Origin: Bacillus timonensis
Lineage (GTDB): Bacteria; Bacillota; Bacilli; Bacillales; Bacillaceae_L
DNA: 64,000 bases
Assembly: GCA_020171895.1 (NCBI GenBank)
Contig: JAIVAN010000004.1
Span: 434,001 to 498,000, forward strand
Direction: 5' to 3'
Shown here: in pieces, positions 33,878 to 42,402 of the stretch
Layout: each line of letters begins with the position of its first letter
How positions within the stretch are numbered: the stretch's first letter is position 1
Translations under genes and position numbers: made by a program
The notes under the pieces: generated by a model
The model's database searches: none
Told to the model about the DNA's origin: nothing
The model's input: only the letters and a program-made list of their open reading frames with translations

Positions 33878-36374
33878 TGAAGTAGAGCTACTACAAGTTG
33901 ATACAGAGGACTTTACTCTTATTTTGAAGGGGAAGCCGTATCATGAAAGGTATGAAGGTCTTAATCAATATAGACAACTAGATTTTCATGATGAGATGAC
34001 TCTAAAAGTGCAAGGAACAAAGATTAACTCGATCAAAGTGTTTGATATAACTTCACAAGAATTAGTGGAGCCATCTTTTAACCGTCCAATCTTTTTTGAA
34101 AATGGGAATTATCAGGTGGTACTTACTCCCAAAAACGAAGGGGATTTTACCTTTTATCATGAACATCCATTGTTAAGAAGAGCAGTTGGTAAAGTAAATA
34201 TATTGGACAACCGTTATATCTTAATGGGAAGTCTTCAGTTTCAAAATGAAGTTGGATTGTCTACCTTTGAAATACGAAGGGACAAGGAAACGCTATTAGA
34301 AGTGACTATTGAAATTTTTCCAACAAAGCTAGATTATAAGGAGGATTATAAAACACTCCTTGATGAGGTCAATGATGAAATTTATAATTTGGCTTTCCAT
34401 TTTATTAAAAAAACTTACTTATCTGCGAAAATAAATGTAGAAGGAAAGCCATCTCCTACTGAGTTTTATCGTTTACTAAGCCATCATTTTGAACATTTCA
34501 TGAAGTCAGTTAGACAAATTGAGGCTCAACCACATCATAAGCTAATTACATCACATGTAAAAGCCAGGGGAGACCAATTAGGTAGGTTGGACCATGTTGG
34601 AAGAAAGTACTTAAACAAAAGGCCACACCTTTTTGTAAATGTGAAAAATGGTATAGAACTAAATGGTTCTGAATTGAATGTAAGACGAGTCATGCCAACA
34701 TCTGGCTTGAAGACTAAAAAAGAGCTTACATTCAACACGGTAGAAAACCAGTTTATGAAATGGATCATGATTCGGCTAAAAGATAGAATAGTAAATTTAC
34801 TGGAGAAAATTCAAAATCCTAGTAACAGATTTGAGAAGGAAATAGATGGAGAATTAGTTAAGAGCCTTTCTTCAATTAACAAAACTTTAGATAAGCACCT
34901 CATTAATCCGTTCTGGAACTTGATTGGAAGGTTAGACCGTTCAGTAATGAGTTTAGTCGTTCAAATGGCACCGGGATATCGAGATGTATTCCAGACTTAC
35001 TTAATCTTATCAAAAGGTTTATCACTCCAAGGGAATCTTTATCAAATGTCGGTTAAAGATGTTGCAACTATGTATGAATATTGGACCTTTATTAAGCTAG
35101 GTCAACTCCTATCTAAGAAGTATGTCATGATAAGTCAGGATATTGTCAAAGTAAATCGAAATGGGCTCTTTATCAACTTAGATACAAATTCAACAGCAAA
35201 GAGAGTATATAAGCATCCAATTACGCAAGAAAAAATTATTTTGACGTATCAGAAAGCTGAGCGAGGTCTACCAACTATTTCACAAAAGCCGGATACGACG
35301 CTAAGTATTGAGAAAAAAGGTAAAGATTTTCATTACAATTATATTTTTGATGCGAAATATCGTATTGATTTCGCTATTGAAGGAAGCTATTATCAACGAA
35401 ATTATCAAAAGGCAGGTCCAATGGAAGAGGACATTAACACGATGCATAGATATCGAGATTCACTTGTCGTTCAACAGAATGGACCTTTTGAGCGAACTGC
35501 CTTTGGTGCATACGTACTTTTTCCATGGAAAAATGAAGAGGAGTATGAGGATCACCATTTTTACAAGAGTATCGACAAGGTTAATATTGGTGCGCTGCCA
35601 TTTCTACCAAATGCAACTAGACTTGTGGAGCAGTTTGTCGAGCATCTAATTGAAAAGAGTCCTGAAGAGATTCACAAAGAAGGAATTCTCCCAAAAGGAA
35701 CCAAAGAAGAATGGGCGTCAACTTTCGATGAAAAGGTATTAGTTGGAGTGGTTAAAAGTGAAGATTACTATAAAGCATGTATCAGAAATCTGTTTTATCA
35801 TATATCAGTAAATCGATTAAAGAATGGGTGGCAGGATGCGAAGCACGTCGCACTTTATCCACGGAGCGGAGCTGCTCCCCAAAACGGTATTACTGTTGTT
35901 GGTAAAATAAATAATGTGAAGATAGTTAAAAGAGAACAAATACTAGAACAGGTTGAGGATGCTTCTGAAGATTTTGTTTGCTTTGAAATTGAAGTCTGGG
36001 AACCATTGAAAAAAGTAATTAGACCAGTTGGATATGGTGTATCTGTTTATACATTGACCACTATAAATACGTTAAAACAAGCAAAAGAGTTACCAGAAAT
36101 CTTTATGAAATCAGATGAAGAAATCACCATTTGGCGTATGTTAAGGCGTATATCCGACAGTATTCAAACTGACCTAAATCAAAAACATTTAGATGAAGCA
36201 ACTATTGTAGAGCGATTTAAAATTAGAAACATTTCGTTTAAACTAAATCAAGAAAAACGAAAGTTACACTTAATAAGTGATACAATCTCACAAACAATTG
36301 AATTGGATGATGTACTAAAACATCCATCAAGTGTCTTTAAAGAGATACTAAAAGTTATCGAATCATGCAGTTAA
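33846..36374 (+). CDS. DUF2357 / McrC-like PD-(D/E)XK nuclease partner
   Basis: An 842-residue protein of the DUF2357 class that pairs with McrB-like motors, as BsuMI component YdjA does. The nuclease core is seen near residues 480-506: QKPDTTLSIEK, then YIFDAKYRID, with Asp and the D-A-K triad of PD-(D/E)XK enzymes. The long N-terminal part probably binds the motor or DNA. The ATG lies ten bases after CGGAGG, inside the end of the McrB gene, so translation is coupled. The pair most likely forms a type IV or BsuM-like restriction system. No methyltransferase is adjacent, which favours the modification-dependent type. Confidence 0.8.
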   Translation: MALHPSGSVPNEVELLQVDTEDFTLILKGKPYHERYEGLNQYRQLDFHDEMTLKVQGTKINSIKVFDITSQELVEPSFNRPIFFENGNYQVVLTPKNEGDFTFYHEHPLLRRAVGKVNILDNRYILMGSLQFQNEVGLSTFEIRRDKETLLEVTIEIFPTKLDYKEDYKTLLDEVNDEIYNLAFHFIKKTYLSAKINVEGKPSPTEFYRLLSHHFEHFMKSVRQIEAQPHHKLITSHVKARGDQLGRLDHVGRKYLNKRPHLFVNVKNGIELNGSELNVRRVMPTSGLKTKKELTFNTVENQFMKWIMIRLKDRIVNLLEKIQNPSNRFEKEIDGELVKSLSSINKTLDKHLINPFWNLIGRLDRSVMSLVVQMAPGYRDVFQTYLILSKGLSLQGNLYQMSVKDVATMYEYWTFIKLGQLLSKKYVMISQDIVKVNRNGLFINLDTNSTAKRVYKHPITQEKIILTYQKAERGLPTISQKPDTTLSIEKKGKDFHYNYIFDAKYRIDFAIEGSYYQRNYQKAGPMEEDINTMHRYRDSLVVQQNGPFERTAFGAYVLFPWKNEEEYEDHHFYKSIDKVNIGALPFLPNATRLVEQFVEHLIEKSPEEIHKEGILPKGTKEEWASTFDEKVLVGVVKSEDYYKACIRNLFYHISVNRLKNGWQDAKHVALYPRSGAAPQNGITVVGKINNVKIVKREQILEQVEDASEDFVCFEIEVWEPLKKVIRPVGYGVSVYTLTTINTLKQAKELPEIFMKSDEEITIWRMLRRISDSIQTDLNQKHLDEATIVERFKIRNISFKLNQEKRKLHLISDTISQTIELDDVLKHPSSVFKEILKVIESCS

Positions 36375-36375
36375 G

Positions 36376-36406
36376 AACATCCTATTTTAATAGGGTGTTT
36401 TTTTAT
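36376..36406 (+). terminator. Terminator of the McrBC-like operon
   Basis: AACATCCTA (36376-36384) with TAGGGTGTT (36391-36399), followed by seven T. Confidence 0.8.
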
Positions 36407-36546
36407 AAAAAGAGAAAATTATATGTTACTGAAGACATATTTTATTAGCTGATACTCCATTTGAAAATTTCAGTTCACTTTCCCAATCCCCACCCCCCTG
36501 CATACAATAAAAAGACCATTCGCGTCAAAATGAAAGGAGAATAAAC

Positions 36547-37119
36547 ATGTACAATCACCCAACCTACCACCAACAATACATCCCAAACAACAATTGGACC
36601 GAAGCATGGCACCCGTATTACACCGACTGGAGAAACACCTTTTGGCATCAAGGTCACTACAATCCGATGCCACAGCATGGCTATCATCAAGGTGGTCACA
36701 TCAAGCTAAAAGATTATGGGAAAAGACCTTATGTGGTGGATATTAATAAGGCGACCATTCAAAACAATACGTATCGCACCGCTTTATGGACAGGGAAGCA
36801 TCTTCAAATGACGGTGATGTCGATTGGAGTTGGCGAGAGCATTGGTTTAGAGGTTCATCCAAAATTAGATCAGTTTATCCGCATTGAACAAGGTCAAGGG
36901 GTTGTTCAAATGGGGGACCAGAGAGATCAGTTAGATTATGTGAGAAATGTGTATGATGATTTTGCGATCTTGATTCCTGCAGGGAAGTGGCACAATGTCA
37001 CGAATACAGGGAATGTGCCGATGAAGCTATACGCGATTTATGCGCCACCTGAGCATCCATTTGGGACCGTTCACCAAACAAAGGCGATTGCGATGGCAGC
37101 TGAAGACCATCACAGTTAA
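36547..37119 (+). CDS. Cupin-domain protein with Tyr/His-rich N-terminus
   Basis: A 190-residue protein with an unusual first 55 residues rich in Tyr, His, Asn, Pro and Trp (HQQYIPNNNWTEAWHPYY). A conserved cupin follows (IGLEVHPKLDQFIRIEQGQG, then ILIPAGKWHNVTN), which should bind a metal. Related Bacillus proteins with such N-termini are found in spores. CATACAATA at 36501-36509, about 40 bases before the start, fits a sigma-K -10 element (CATANNNTA), without a good -35. The ATG follows AAAGGAGAATAAAC. The enzyme role is unknown. Confidence 0.8.
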   Translation: MYNHPTYHQQYIPNNNWTEAWHPYYTDWRNTFWHQGHYNPMPQHGYHQGGHIKLKDYGKRPYVVDINKATIQNNTYRTALWTGKHLQMTVMSIGVGESIGLEVHPKLDQFIRIEQGQGVVQMGDQRDQLDYVRNVYDDFAILIPAGKWHNVTNTGNVPMKLYAIYAPPEHPFGTVHQTKAIAMAAEDHHS

Positions 37120-37120
37120 T

Positions 37121-37247
37121 GTTATTTGAGTAATATAGGGACTGTACTATAGTTCGAACCAAAAGAACCGTCCCTATGGTCACAAATGTTATTTGAGTAC
37201 CATAGGGAATGTACTACAGTTCGAACCAAAAGAACCGTCCCTATGGT
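37121..37247. repeat. Two tandem copies of a 60-bp repeat with GGGACGGTTC core
   Basis: GTTATTTGAGTA starts copy 1 at 37121 and copy 2 at 37188. Both then contain a TAGGGA arm, CAGTTCGAACC or TAGTTCGAACC, AAAAGAACCGTCCCTATGGT. Each copy folds as a hairpin (ATAGGGAC or CATAGGGA with GTCCCTAT). The core, read in reverse, is the repeat found after selO and in the MFS gene. Confidence 0.8.
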
Positions 37248-37250
37248 CCC

Positions 37251-37288
37251 CTCCAAAGGCAACTCGCCTTTGGAGTTTCTTTTTTCTC
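37251..37288 (+). terminator. Intrinsic terminator
   Basis: Perfect 10-bp stem CTCCAAAGGC (37251-37260) with GCCTTTGGAG (37266-37275), then TTTCTTTTTT. Confidence 0.85.
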
Positions 37289-37362
37289 GCAAAACTGAAG
37301 CATTCCCTGCATCTTTTATCATACGTAACGGATTGACTGCATAGGGTAGGTAGTGGAGGGGG

Positions 37363-38211
37363 ATGTTGATGCAGGAGTTGCTTCAGAAATTGAAAGATTC
37401 GTATGGTCAGTTGAGTGCTGGGCAGAAGAAAGTGGCGAAGGTGTTTTTTGAGAATCCAAATAAGATTGCGTTTTCTCCTGCGTTTGAAATTGGAAAGCAT
37501 GTGGATGTGAGTGAGTCGACGGTGATTCGTTTAACGCAAAAGATTGGCTACAAGGGATATGCTGAAGTGCAGGAAATCATTCAGAAGGATTTATCCAAAC
37601 AGCGGGTGCTGAATCAATACATAGAGATGGCGAATTTGTGTGATCAATCATTTATGCAGCAGTTGTTGGATTCAGATGTTGAAAATATCGCGAATTTAAA
37701 ACGAATGCTGGATGAAGAGCGGCTTCAACGGGTTGTGAGCCAAATTTCGCAAGCACGGAACATCTATATTACTGGCAATCTCCTAAGCTACGGACTCGCC
37801 CATTTTTTCTCGTCATGGTTAAACATGATACTAGGTAACACAGAGCTTGTGCTTAATGGAGCGGATCAGTATTATCAACAGCTATCGAAAATGAATGAAG
37901 AAGATGTGTTGATTGCGCTCATACTTCCTCGTTATATGAAAAGCACGGTTGAAACGGTTACGTATGCAAAAAAGCTAGGGGCGAAGGTCATTTCGATTAC
38001 AGACTCAGAACTATCGCCGGTTTGTGCTAGTTCGGATATTGTGTTAACCGTTCCGATAACGTCTAGTATCAATATCGATTCGTACACGGCGGTTATTTCG
38101 TTACTGACAATGATTATGCGCTCTGTCTCGATACAAGACTCTGAGCGTGTGGAAAAAAATTTACACAACATGGAGAATGTGTATCGTGATAACCACATCT
38201 TTTACACGTAG
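37363..38211 (+). CDS. MurR/RpiR-family transcription regulator
   Basis: A 282-residue RpiR-type regulator. It has an N-terminal helix-turn-helix (FSPAFEIGKHVDVSESTVIR, then LTQKIGYKGYAEVQ) and a C-terminal SIS sugar-isomerase-like sensor domain (RNIYITGNLLSYGLAHFFSS; VLIALILPRYMKSTVE). It opens a run of genes for amino-acid racemisation and uptake and probably controls them; such regulators often sense a phosphorylated or acylated ligand. Start ATG 37363 is close to GGAGGGGG; ATG 37369 is equally possible. Confidence 0.9.
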   Translation: MLMQELLQKLKDSYGQLSAGQKKVAKVFFENPNKIAFSPAFEIGKHVDVSESTVIRLTQKIGYKGYAEVQEIIQKDLSKQRVLNQYIEMANLCDQSFMQQLLDSDVENIANLKRMLDEERLQRVVSQISQARNIYITGNLLSYGLAHFFSSWLNMILGNTELVLNGADQYYQQLSKMNEEDVLIALILPRYMKSTVETVTYAKKLGAKVISITDSELSPVCASSDIVLTVPITSSINIDSYTAVISLLTMIMRSVSIQDSERVEKNLHNMENVYRDNHIFYT

Positions 38212-38223
38212 AAAAGAAGGGAG

Positions 38224-39360
38224 ATGGGAAAAACGTTGAACATAGACCGAATTGTTTTACGCAAAATGAGCATGCCGTTAAAAGATCCGTTTGAAACGAG
38301 TTTTGGCACAATTAAAGATCGCTCGTTCATGGTAGTGGAGATGCATAGTGAAGGTGAGGTTGGTTATGCAGAAGTCGTGACCGAAAATGCGCCACTTTAC
38401 AATGAAGAGTGTATCGGAACAGCTTGGCATGTGATGGAAACGTTTCTTATTCCGATGCTATTTAAAGCGCAGAACGAAATCATGTACCCTGATGGCGTTT
38501 CCTCTATTTTTAAACCGATAAAACGCCATTACCTTGCCAAATCAGGGCTAGAAAGTGCGTATTGGGATTTACATGCTAAGCTACAAGATCAGTCCCTTTC
38601 AACAATATTGTCTGGGGAGAGAGAGGAGCTTGAAGTTGGTGTGTCAATTGGGATACAAAGTAGTATTCCAGCACTGTTATCAAAAATAGATGCGTACGCG
38701 GCAGAAGGCTATCGTCGCATCAAATTAAAGATCAAACCAGGTTGGGATTATGACGTTTTAAAAGAAGTGCGCAACAAATTCCCACACATTCCTCTTATGG
38801 CTGATGCCAATTCAGCGTATACGTTACAAGACATACACTTACTCAAACAGCTTGATGAGTTCGACTTGATGATGGTGGAACAGCCATTGTCACATGACGA
38901 TATCATCGACCACAGCACTTTACAAAAACAAATGAAAACCCCAATTTGTTTAGACGAAAGCATCCACCATGTCGATGACGTTCGAAGGGCGCTTGATTTA
39001 GGAAGCTGTAAGATCATCAACATCAAAATTGGGCGTGTTGGTGGACTAACCGAAGCCAAGAAAATCCATGACTATTGCTTAGAGCGCAATGTTCCCGTTT
39101 GGTGTGGTGGCATGTTAGAAGCAGGGATAGGAAGAGCTCATAACCTAGCGATTGCCTCACTCTCAAACTTTAGTATTCCGGGTGATACGTCACCATCCTC
39201 GCGTTATTGGCAAGAAGATATTTTAGAAGAGCCAATTGATTTTTCAAAACCTGGGATGATTCAAGTGCCAACAGGTCCTGGAATTGGCGTTCATGTCAGT
39301 CTAGAAAAGCTAAATAAGTACACAACGGTTTTAAAAACCTATCATTCTACTGAATGCTAG
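38224..39360 (+). CDS. Enolase-superfamily N-succinylamino-acid racemase / OSBS-type
   Basis: A 378-residue member of the muconate-lactonising subgroup of the enolase superfamily, of OSBS/NSAR type. Catalytic residues are visible: the KxK pair in RRIKLKIKPGWD, metal ligands Asp in MADANSAYT, Glu in MVEQPLSHDD and Asp in CLDESIHH, and the second-base Lys in NIKIGRVGG. The same fold can make o-succinylbenzoate (MenC). Here the lack of men genes and the neighbours (GNAT and M20 amidohydrolase) favour racemisation of N-succinyl amino acids, as in Geobacillus. It follows the RpiR gene after 12 bases. Confidence 0.8.
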   Translation: MGKTLNIDRIVLRKMSMPLKDPFETSFGTIKDRSFMVVEMHSEGEVGYAEVVTENAPLYNEECIGTAWHVMETFLIPMLFKAQNEIMYPDGVSSIFKPIKRHYLAKSGLESAYWDLHAKLQDQSLSTILSGEREELEVGVSIGIQSSIPALLSKIDAYAAEGYRRIKLKIKPGWDYDVLKEVRNKFPHIPLMADANSAYTLQDIHLLKQLDEFDLMMVEQPLSHDDIIDHSTLQKQMKTPICLDESIHHVDDVRRALDLGSCKIINIKIGRVGGLTEAKKIHDYCLERNVPVWCGGMLEAGIGRAHNLAIASLSNFSIPGDTSPSSRYWQEDILEEPIDFSKPGMIQVPTGPGIGVHVSLEKLNKYTTVLKTYHSTEC

Positions 39361-39396
39361 GCTTTCTATAAAAAAAAAAAATAAAGGGGAGACACG

Positions 39397-40209
39397 ATGA
39401 AAAAAAGTATGATGATGACGTTGATTTTAGTATTGGGACTTGTGTTAGCAGCGTGTAGTTCAAAATCACCATCAAGTGGTGCCGGTAGTGAGTTTAACTT
39501 GTTAGAGGATGGAAAGTTAACGTGGGCATGTAGTGGACTTTATAAGCCATTTAATTACAAGGAAAACGGGGAGTTAAAAGGATTTGATGTGGAAATTGGT
39601 TATGCGCTAGCTGAAAAGCTTGGACTTGAACCCAATCCAATTACAACTCCGTGGGAAACAATTTTACAAGGCTTAAAGGCAGAAAAGTTTGATGTGATTC
39701 TAGGTAGTATGGCGATTACGAAGGACCGTTTAAAGGAAGTCAACTTTAGTGATCCTTACTACTATTCTGGTGGAACCATCTTTGTCGCAGAAGGAAATGA
39801 TGACATTAAATCAGCAGATGACTTAAAAGGAAAACGCATTGGGGTTGTCGCACAAAGTACGTATGATGATGCAGCGAAAAAATACACAGATGACATTAAA
39901 TATTACAACAGTGACGTAACAGCACTAAACGATTTAACGGTAAAAGGTCGTCTTGATGCAGTGATTACAGCACCAGTTGTTGGCTATGAAGCACAAGCAG
40001 CAGGACTAAAAATTAAAGAAGCGGGCGATCCTCTATGGATTGAGCAAGCAGCCATCGCTGTGAGAAAAGATGATGAAGCACTTTTAAAAGCCATTAACCA
40101 AGCGTTAAAAGAAATGATTGAAGACGGCACATATGAAGAAATCTCGAACCGTTTATTCGGCACAAACTTACTAGATGTTGATTTAGAAGGTGTAGAAGTT
40201 CTTGACTAG
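39397..40209 (+). CDS. Amino-acid ABC transporter substrate-binding lipoprotein
   Basis: A 270-residue lipoprotein of family 3 solute-binding proteins. The lipobox is LVLAACSS, with Cys about residue 20. The mature domain begins TWACSGLYKPFNYKENGELK and has GFDVEIGYALAEKLGL, the family signature. It collects a polar amino acid outside the membrane for the permease and ATPase encoded next. The ATG follows AAAGGGGAGACACG. The ligand may be a D-amino acid or an N-acylated form, by context. Confidence 0.9.
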   Translation: MKKSMMMTLILVLGLVLAACSSKSPSSGAGSEFNLLEDGKLTWACSGLYKPFNYKENGELKGFDVEIGYALAEKLGLEPNPITTPWETILQGLKAEKFDVILGSMAITKDRLKEVNFSDPYYYSGGTIFVAEGNDDIKSADDLKGKRIGVVAQSTYDDAAKKYTDDIKYYNSDVTALNDLTVKGRLDAVITAPVVGYEAQAAGLKIKEAGDPLWIEQAAIAVRKDDEALLKAINQALKEMIEDGTYEEISNRLFGTNLLDVDLEGVEVLD

Positions 40210-40223
40210 GATGGTGAAGCTAC

Positions 40224-40883
40224 GTGATTGATATTTTCAATATGTTCACACGAACATTTTTCGGCTTTTTAGAGGCGAGCATGGTCACCATTCAACTAAC
40301 AGCAGTGGGGCTCATTATGGGCACCCTGCTGGGCCTTGTTTTTGCCCTCTTTAAAATCTCTCAATCTAAAATTTTACAAAGTATCGCAGGTGTGTACATT
40401 ACTGCGATTCGAGGAACACCACTAATCGTACAGATTTCGTTCTTATACTTTGGTATTTCATCAGTCATCGTCCTTTCCGGTTTTTGGGCAGGGGCGATTG
40501 CCCTTGGAATTCACAATGGAGCGTATATCGCAGAAATTTTCCGTGGTGCGATTCAAAGTATTGATAAAGGTCAATACGAAGCAAGTAGTTCACTTGGTAT
40601 GACGAAAGCACAAAGTATGCGCCGCATTATTTTTCCACAAGCATTTAAACGCTCGGTTCCAGCACTAGGGAACCAGTTCATCATTGGGTTAAAGGATTCA
40701 TCACTTGTGTATGTCATTGGCGTATCTGAAATCTATTCACTTGCGAACATGGAAGCTGCTCAATCGTTCCAGCAGTTTGAAGCGTTCTTCGTGGCAGGAT
40801 TGTATTACTTAGCACTCGTGATGATGTTCTCTTATTTATTAAAGCTTCTTGAAAACAAACTCGATGTTGAAAAAGAGAGGTGA
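40224..40883 (+). CDS. Amino-acid ABC transporter permease
   Basis: A 219-residue HisM/GlnP-type permease with about five helices. The TMD signature [18 protein letters not shown] is present, as is the EAA loop: [20 protein letters not shown], then [17 protein letters not shown]. Probable start GTG 40224. It would form a homodimer with two copies of the ATPase encoded directly downstream. Confidence 0.9.
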   Translation: MIDIFNMFTRTFFGFLEASMVTIQLTAVGLIMGTLLGLVFALFKISQSKILQSIAGVYITAIRGTPLIVQISFLYFGISSVIVLSGFWAGAIALGIHNGAYIAEIFRGAIQSIDKGQYEASSSLGMTKAQSMRRIIFPQAFKRSVPALGNQFIIGLKDSSLVYVIGVSEIYSLANMEAAQSFQQFEAFFVAGLYYLALVMMFSYLLKLLENKLDVEKER

Positions 40884-40890
40884 GGAAACG

Positions 40891-41613
40891 ATGTTAATTG
40901 GACGAAACATTCATAAATCATTTGGTGAAATTCAAGTGTTAAAAGGAATCGACGTGCATGTGAAGGAGCAGGAAGTGGTCGTGCTCGTTGGCGTCAGTGG
41001 CTCTGGTAAAAGTACGTTGTTACGCTGCTTTAATTTTTTAGAAACAATCGACCAAGGTGAAATTGAGATCGACGGGAAAAAGATTGATCCAAGAGTGGAT
41101 AATCTGCCAAAGGTGCGAGCAGAAGTAGGGATGGTGTTTCAGCATTTTCATTTGTTTCCTCATAAAACGGTTATTGAAAATGTGATTGAAGCACCAATCA
41201 TTGTGAAAAAGATGAACAAAGACGAAGCAAGGAAAAAGGGCATGGACATGCTTGAAAAAGTAGGTCTAGTGGAAAAGGCCAATGTTTATCCTGATAAGCT
41301 CTCAGGTGGACAAAAGCAACGTGTCGCCATCGCTAGAGCACTTGCGATGTCACCAAAAGCGATGTTGTTTGATGAACCGACTTCGGCGTTAGATCCTGAG
41401 CTTGTAAGTGAAGTGCTGCAAGTTATGAAGCAGCTCGCGAAGGAAGGAATGACAATGGTTGTTGTGACGCATGAAATGAGCTTTGCACGTGAGGTTGCCG
41501 ACCGAGTGATTATGCTAGATGAAGGAAAAATCATTGAAACAGCTGATCCAAAAACCTTCTTTGAAAACCCAAGCAAGGAGCGAACACGTCAATTTTTAAA
41601 GCTTGTAGATTGA
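40891..41613 (+). CDS. Amino-acid ABC transporter ATP-binding protein
   Basis: A 240-residue GlnQ-type ATPase. Walker [11 protein letters not shown]-loop region [12 protein letters not shown], signature [13 protein letters not shown], Walker [14 protein letters not shown] and switch His [10 protein letters not shown] are all intact. ATG 40891 follows GAGAGGTGAGGAAAC; an upstream in-frame ATG would overlap the permease and lacks a site. It energises the importer whose binding protein and permease precede it. Confidence 0.95.
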   Translation: MLIGRNIHKSFGEIQVLKGIDVHVKEQEVVVLVGVSGSGKSTLLRCFNFLETIDQGEIEIDGKKIDPRVDNLPKVRAEVGMVFQHFHLFPHKTVIENVIEAPIIVKKMNKDEARKKGMDMLEKVGLVEKANVYPDKLSGGQKQRVAIARALAMSPKAMLFDEPTSALDPELVSEVLQVMKQLAKEGMTMVVVTHEMSFAREVADRVIMLDEGKIIETADPKTFFENPSKERTRQFLKLVD

Positions 41614-41622
41614 GGGGATACG

Positions 41623-42402
41623 ATGGAGATTCAATATAGACGGTTAACGACGATTGAAGACATGCATGGAGCAACCGCTTTAATTCAAAAGGTATGGGGA
41701 GAAGAAGGGACGATTAGTCCTTTTCTTTTTATTGCCCAGTCTCACGTGGGGGCGCTTTTATTAGGGGCGTTTTTGCAAGAGAAATTAATCGGGCTGAATT
41801 ACGGGTTTATAGGAAAAGAAGGCAATGAGATGTTTCTCTATTCCCACATTTTAGCGGTGGATCCTGATTATCGCAATCACGGCATTGGAGCCAAGTTGAA
41901 GGAGCTTCAAAAAGTGACGGCGCAGAAAGAAGGGTTAACGAAAATTGTCTGGACATTTGATCCTTTGCAAAGTAAAAATGCGTATCTTAATTTTCATAAG
42001 CTAGGAACGGTTTCAAATCAGTACAAACGTCATTTTTATGGAAGTATGACCAATGAGATAAATTCAGGAACCGATTCAGATCGCTTGATGATTGAATGGG
42101 CGTTTCAAGAAGAAAAAAGACAAATTCATGAGTATACAAGAATTCCGTGCGACATAAAAATAGAAAATGATCACCCTGTCATTAACGATTGGTTACCATT
42201 GGATGTTCATGTTGTGGGGATACCAGTGCCAGACGATATTCAACAAATGAAAGTTTCCCAGCCAAATGAGGCGAAGAAATGGCAATTGTTTTTACGTGAA
42301 ATGTTCATCCATTACTTTGAAAAAGGTTATAGAATAGTAGATTTTGAGATGAAAAAAGGAAGACTGTTACACTATTATGTTTTAGAAAGAGGGACAAAGT
42401 AG
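41623..42402 (+). CDS. GNAT acyltransferase, probable amino-acid N-succinyltransferase
   Basis: A 259-residue GNAT of the larger type. The CoA loop is DPDYRNHGIGAKLKELQK after the strand FLYSHILAV, and WTFDPLQSKNAYLNFHKLG is a motif shared with the GNATs encoded beside N-succinylamino-acid racemases. In that pathway the enzyme transfers succinyl from succinyl-CoA to a D-amino acid. The C-terminal 100 residues form an extra domain without motifs. Ribosome-binding site GAGGGG precedes the ATG, and the stop abuts the next ATG. Confidence 0.75.
   Translation: MEIQYRRLTTIEDMHGATALIQKVWGEEGTISPFLFIAQSHVGALLLGAFLQEKLIGLNYGFIGKEGNEMFLYSHILAVDPDYRNHGIGAKLKELQKVTAQKEGLTKIVWTFDPLQSKNAYLNFHKLGTVSNQYKRHFYGSMTNEINSGTDSDRLMIEWAFQEEKRQIHEYTRIPCDIKIENDHPVINDWLPLDVHVVGIPVPDDIQQMKVSQPNEAKKWQLFLREMFIHYFEKGYRIVDFEMKKGRLLHYYVLERGTK

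Noticed and set aside
37121-37247. Possible CRISPR-like direct repeats
   Set aside because: Only two copies, without regular spacers or cas genes; each copy is a hairpin of a dispersed intergenic repeat family.
37122-37500. Overlapping minus-strand frames across the tandem repeats
   Set aside because: They arise from the duplicated repeat sequence; their translations are copies of each other and show no protein-like conservation.
38224-39360. Menaquinone gene menC (o-succinylbenzoate synthase) as the primary call
   Set aside because: The fold allows it, but no other men gene is near, whereas the GNAT and M20 amidohydrolase neighbours fit the racemase pathway; kept only as an alternative.
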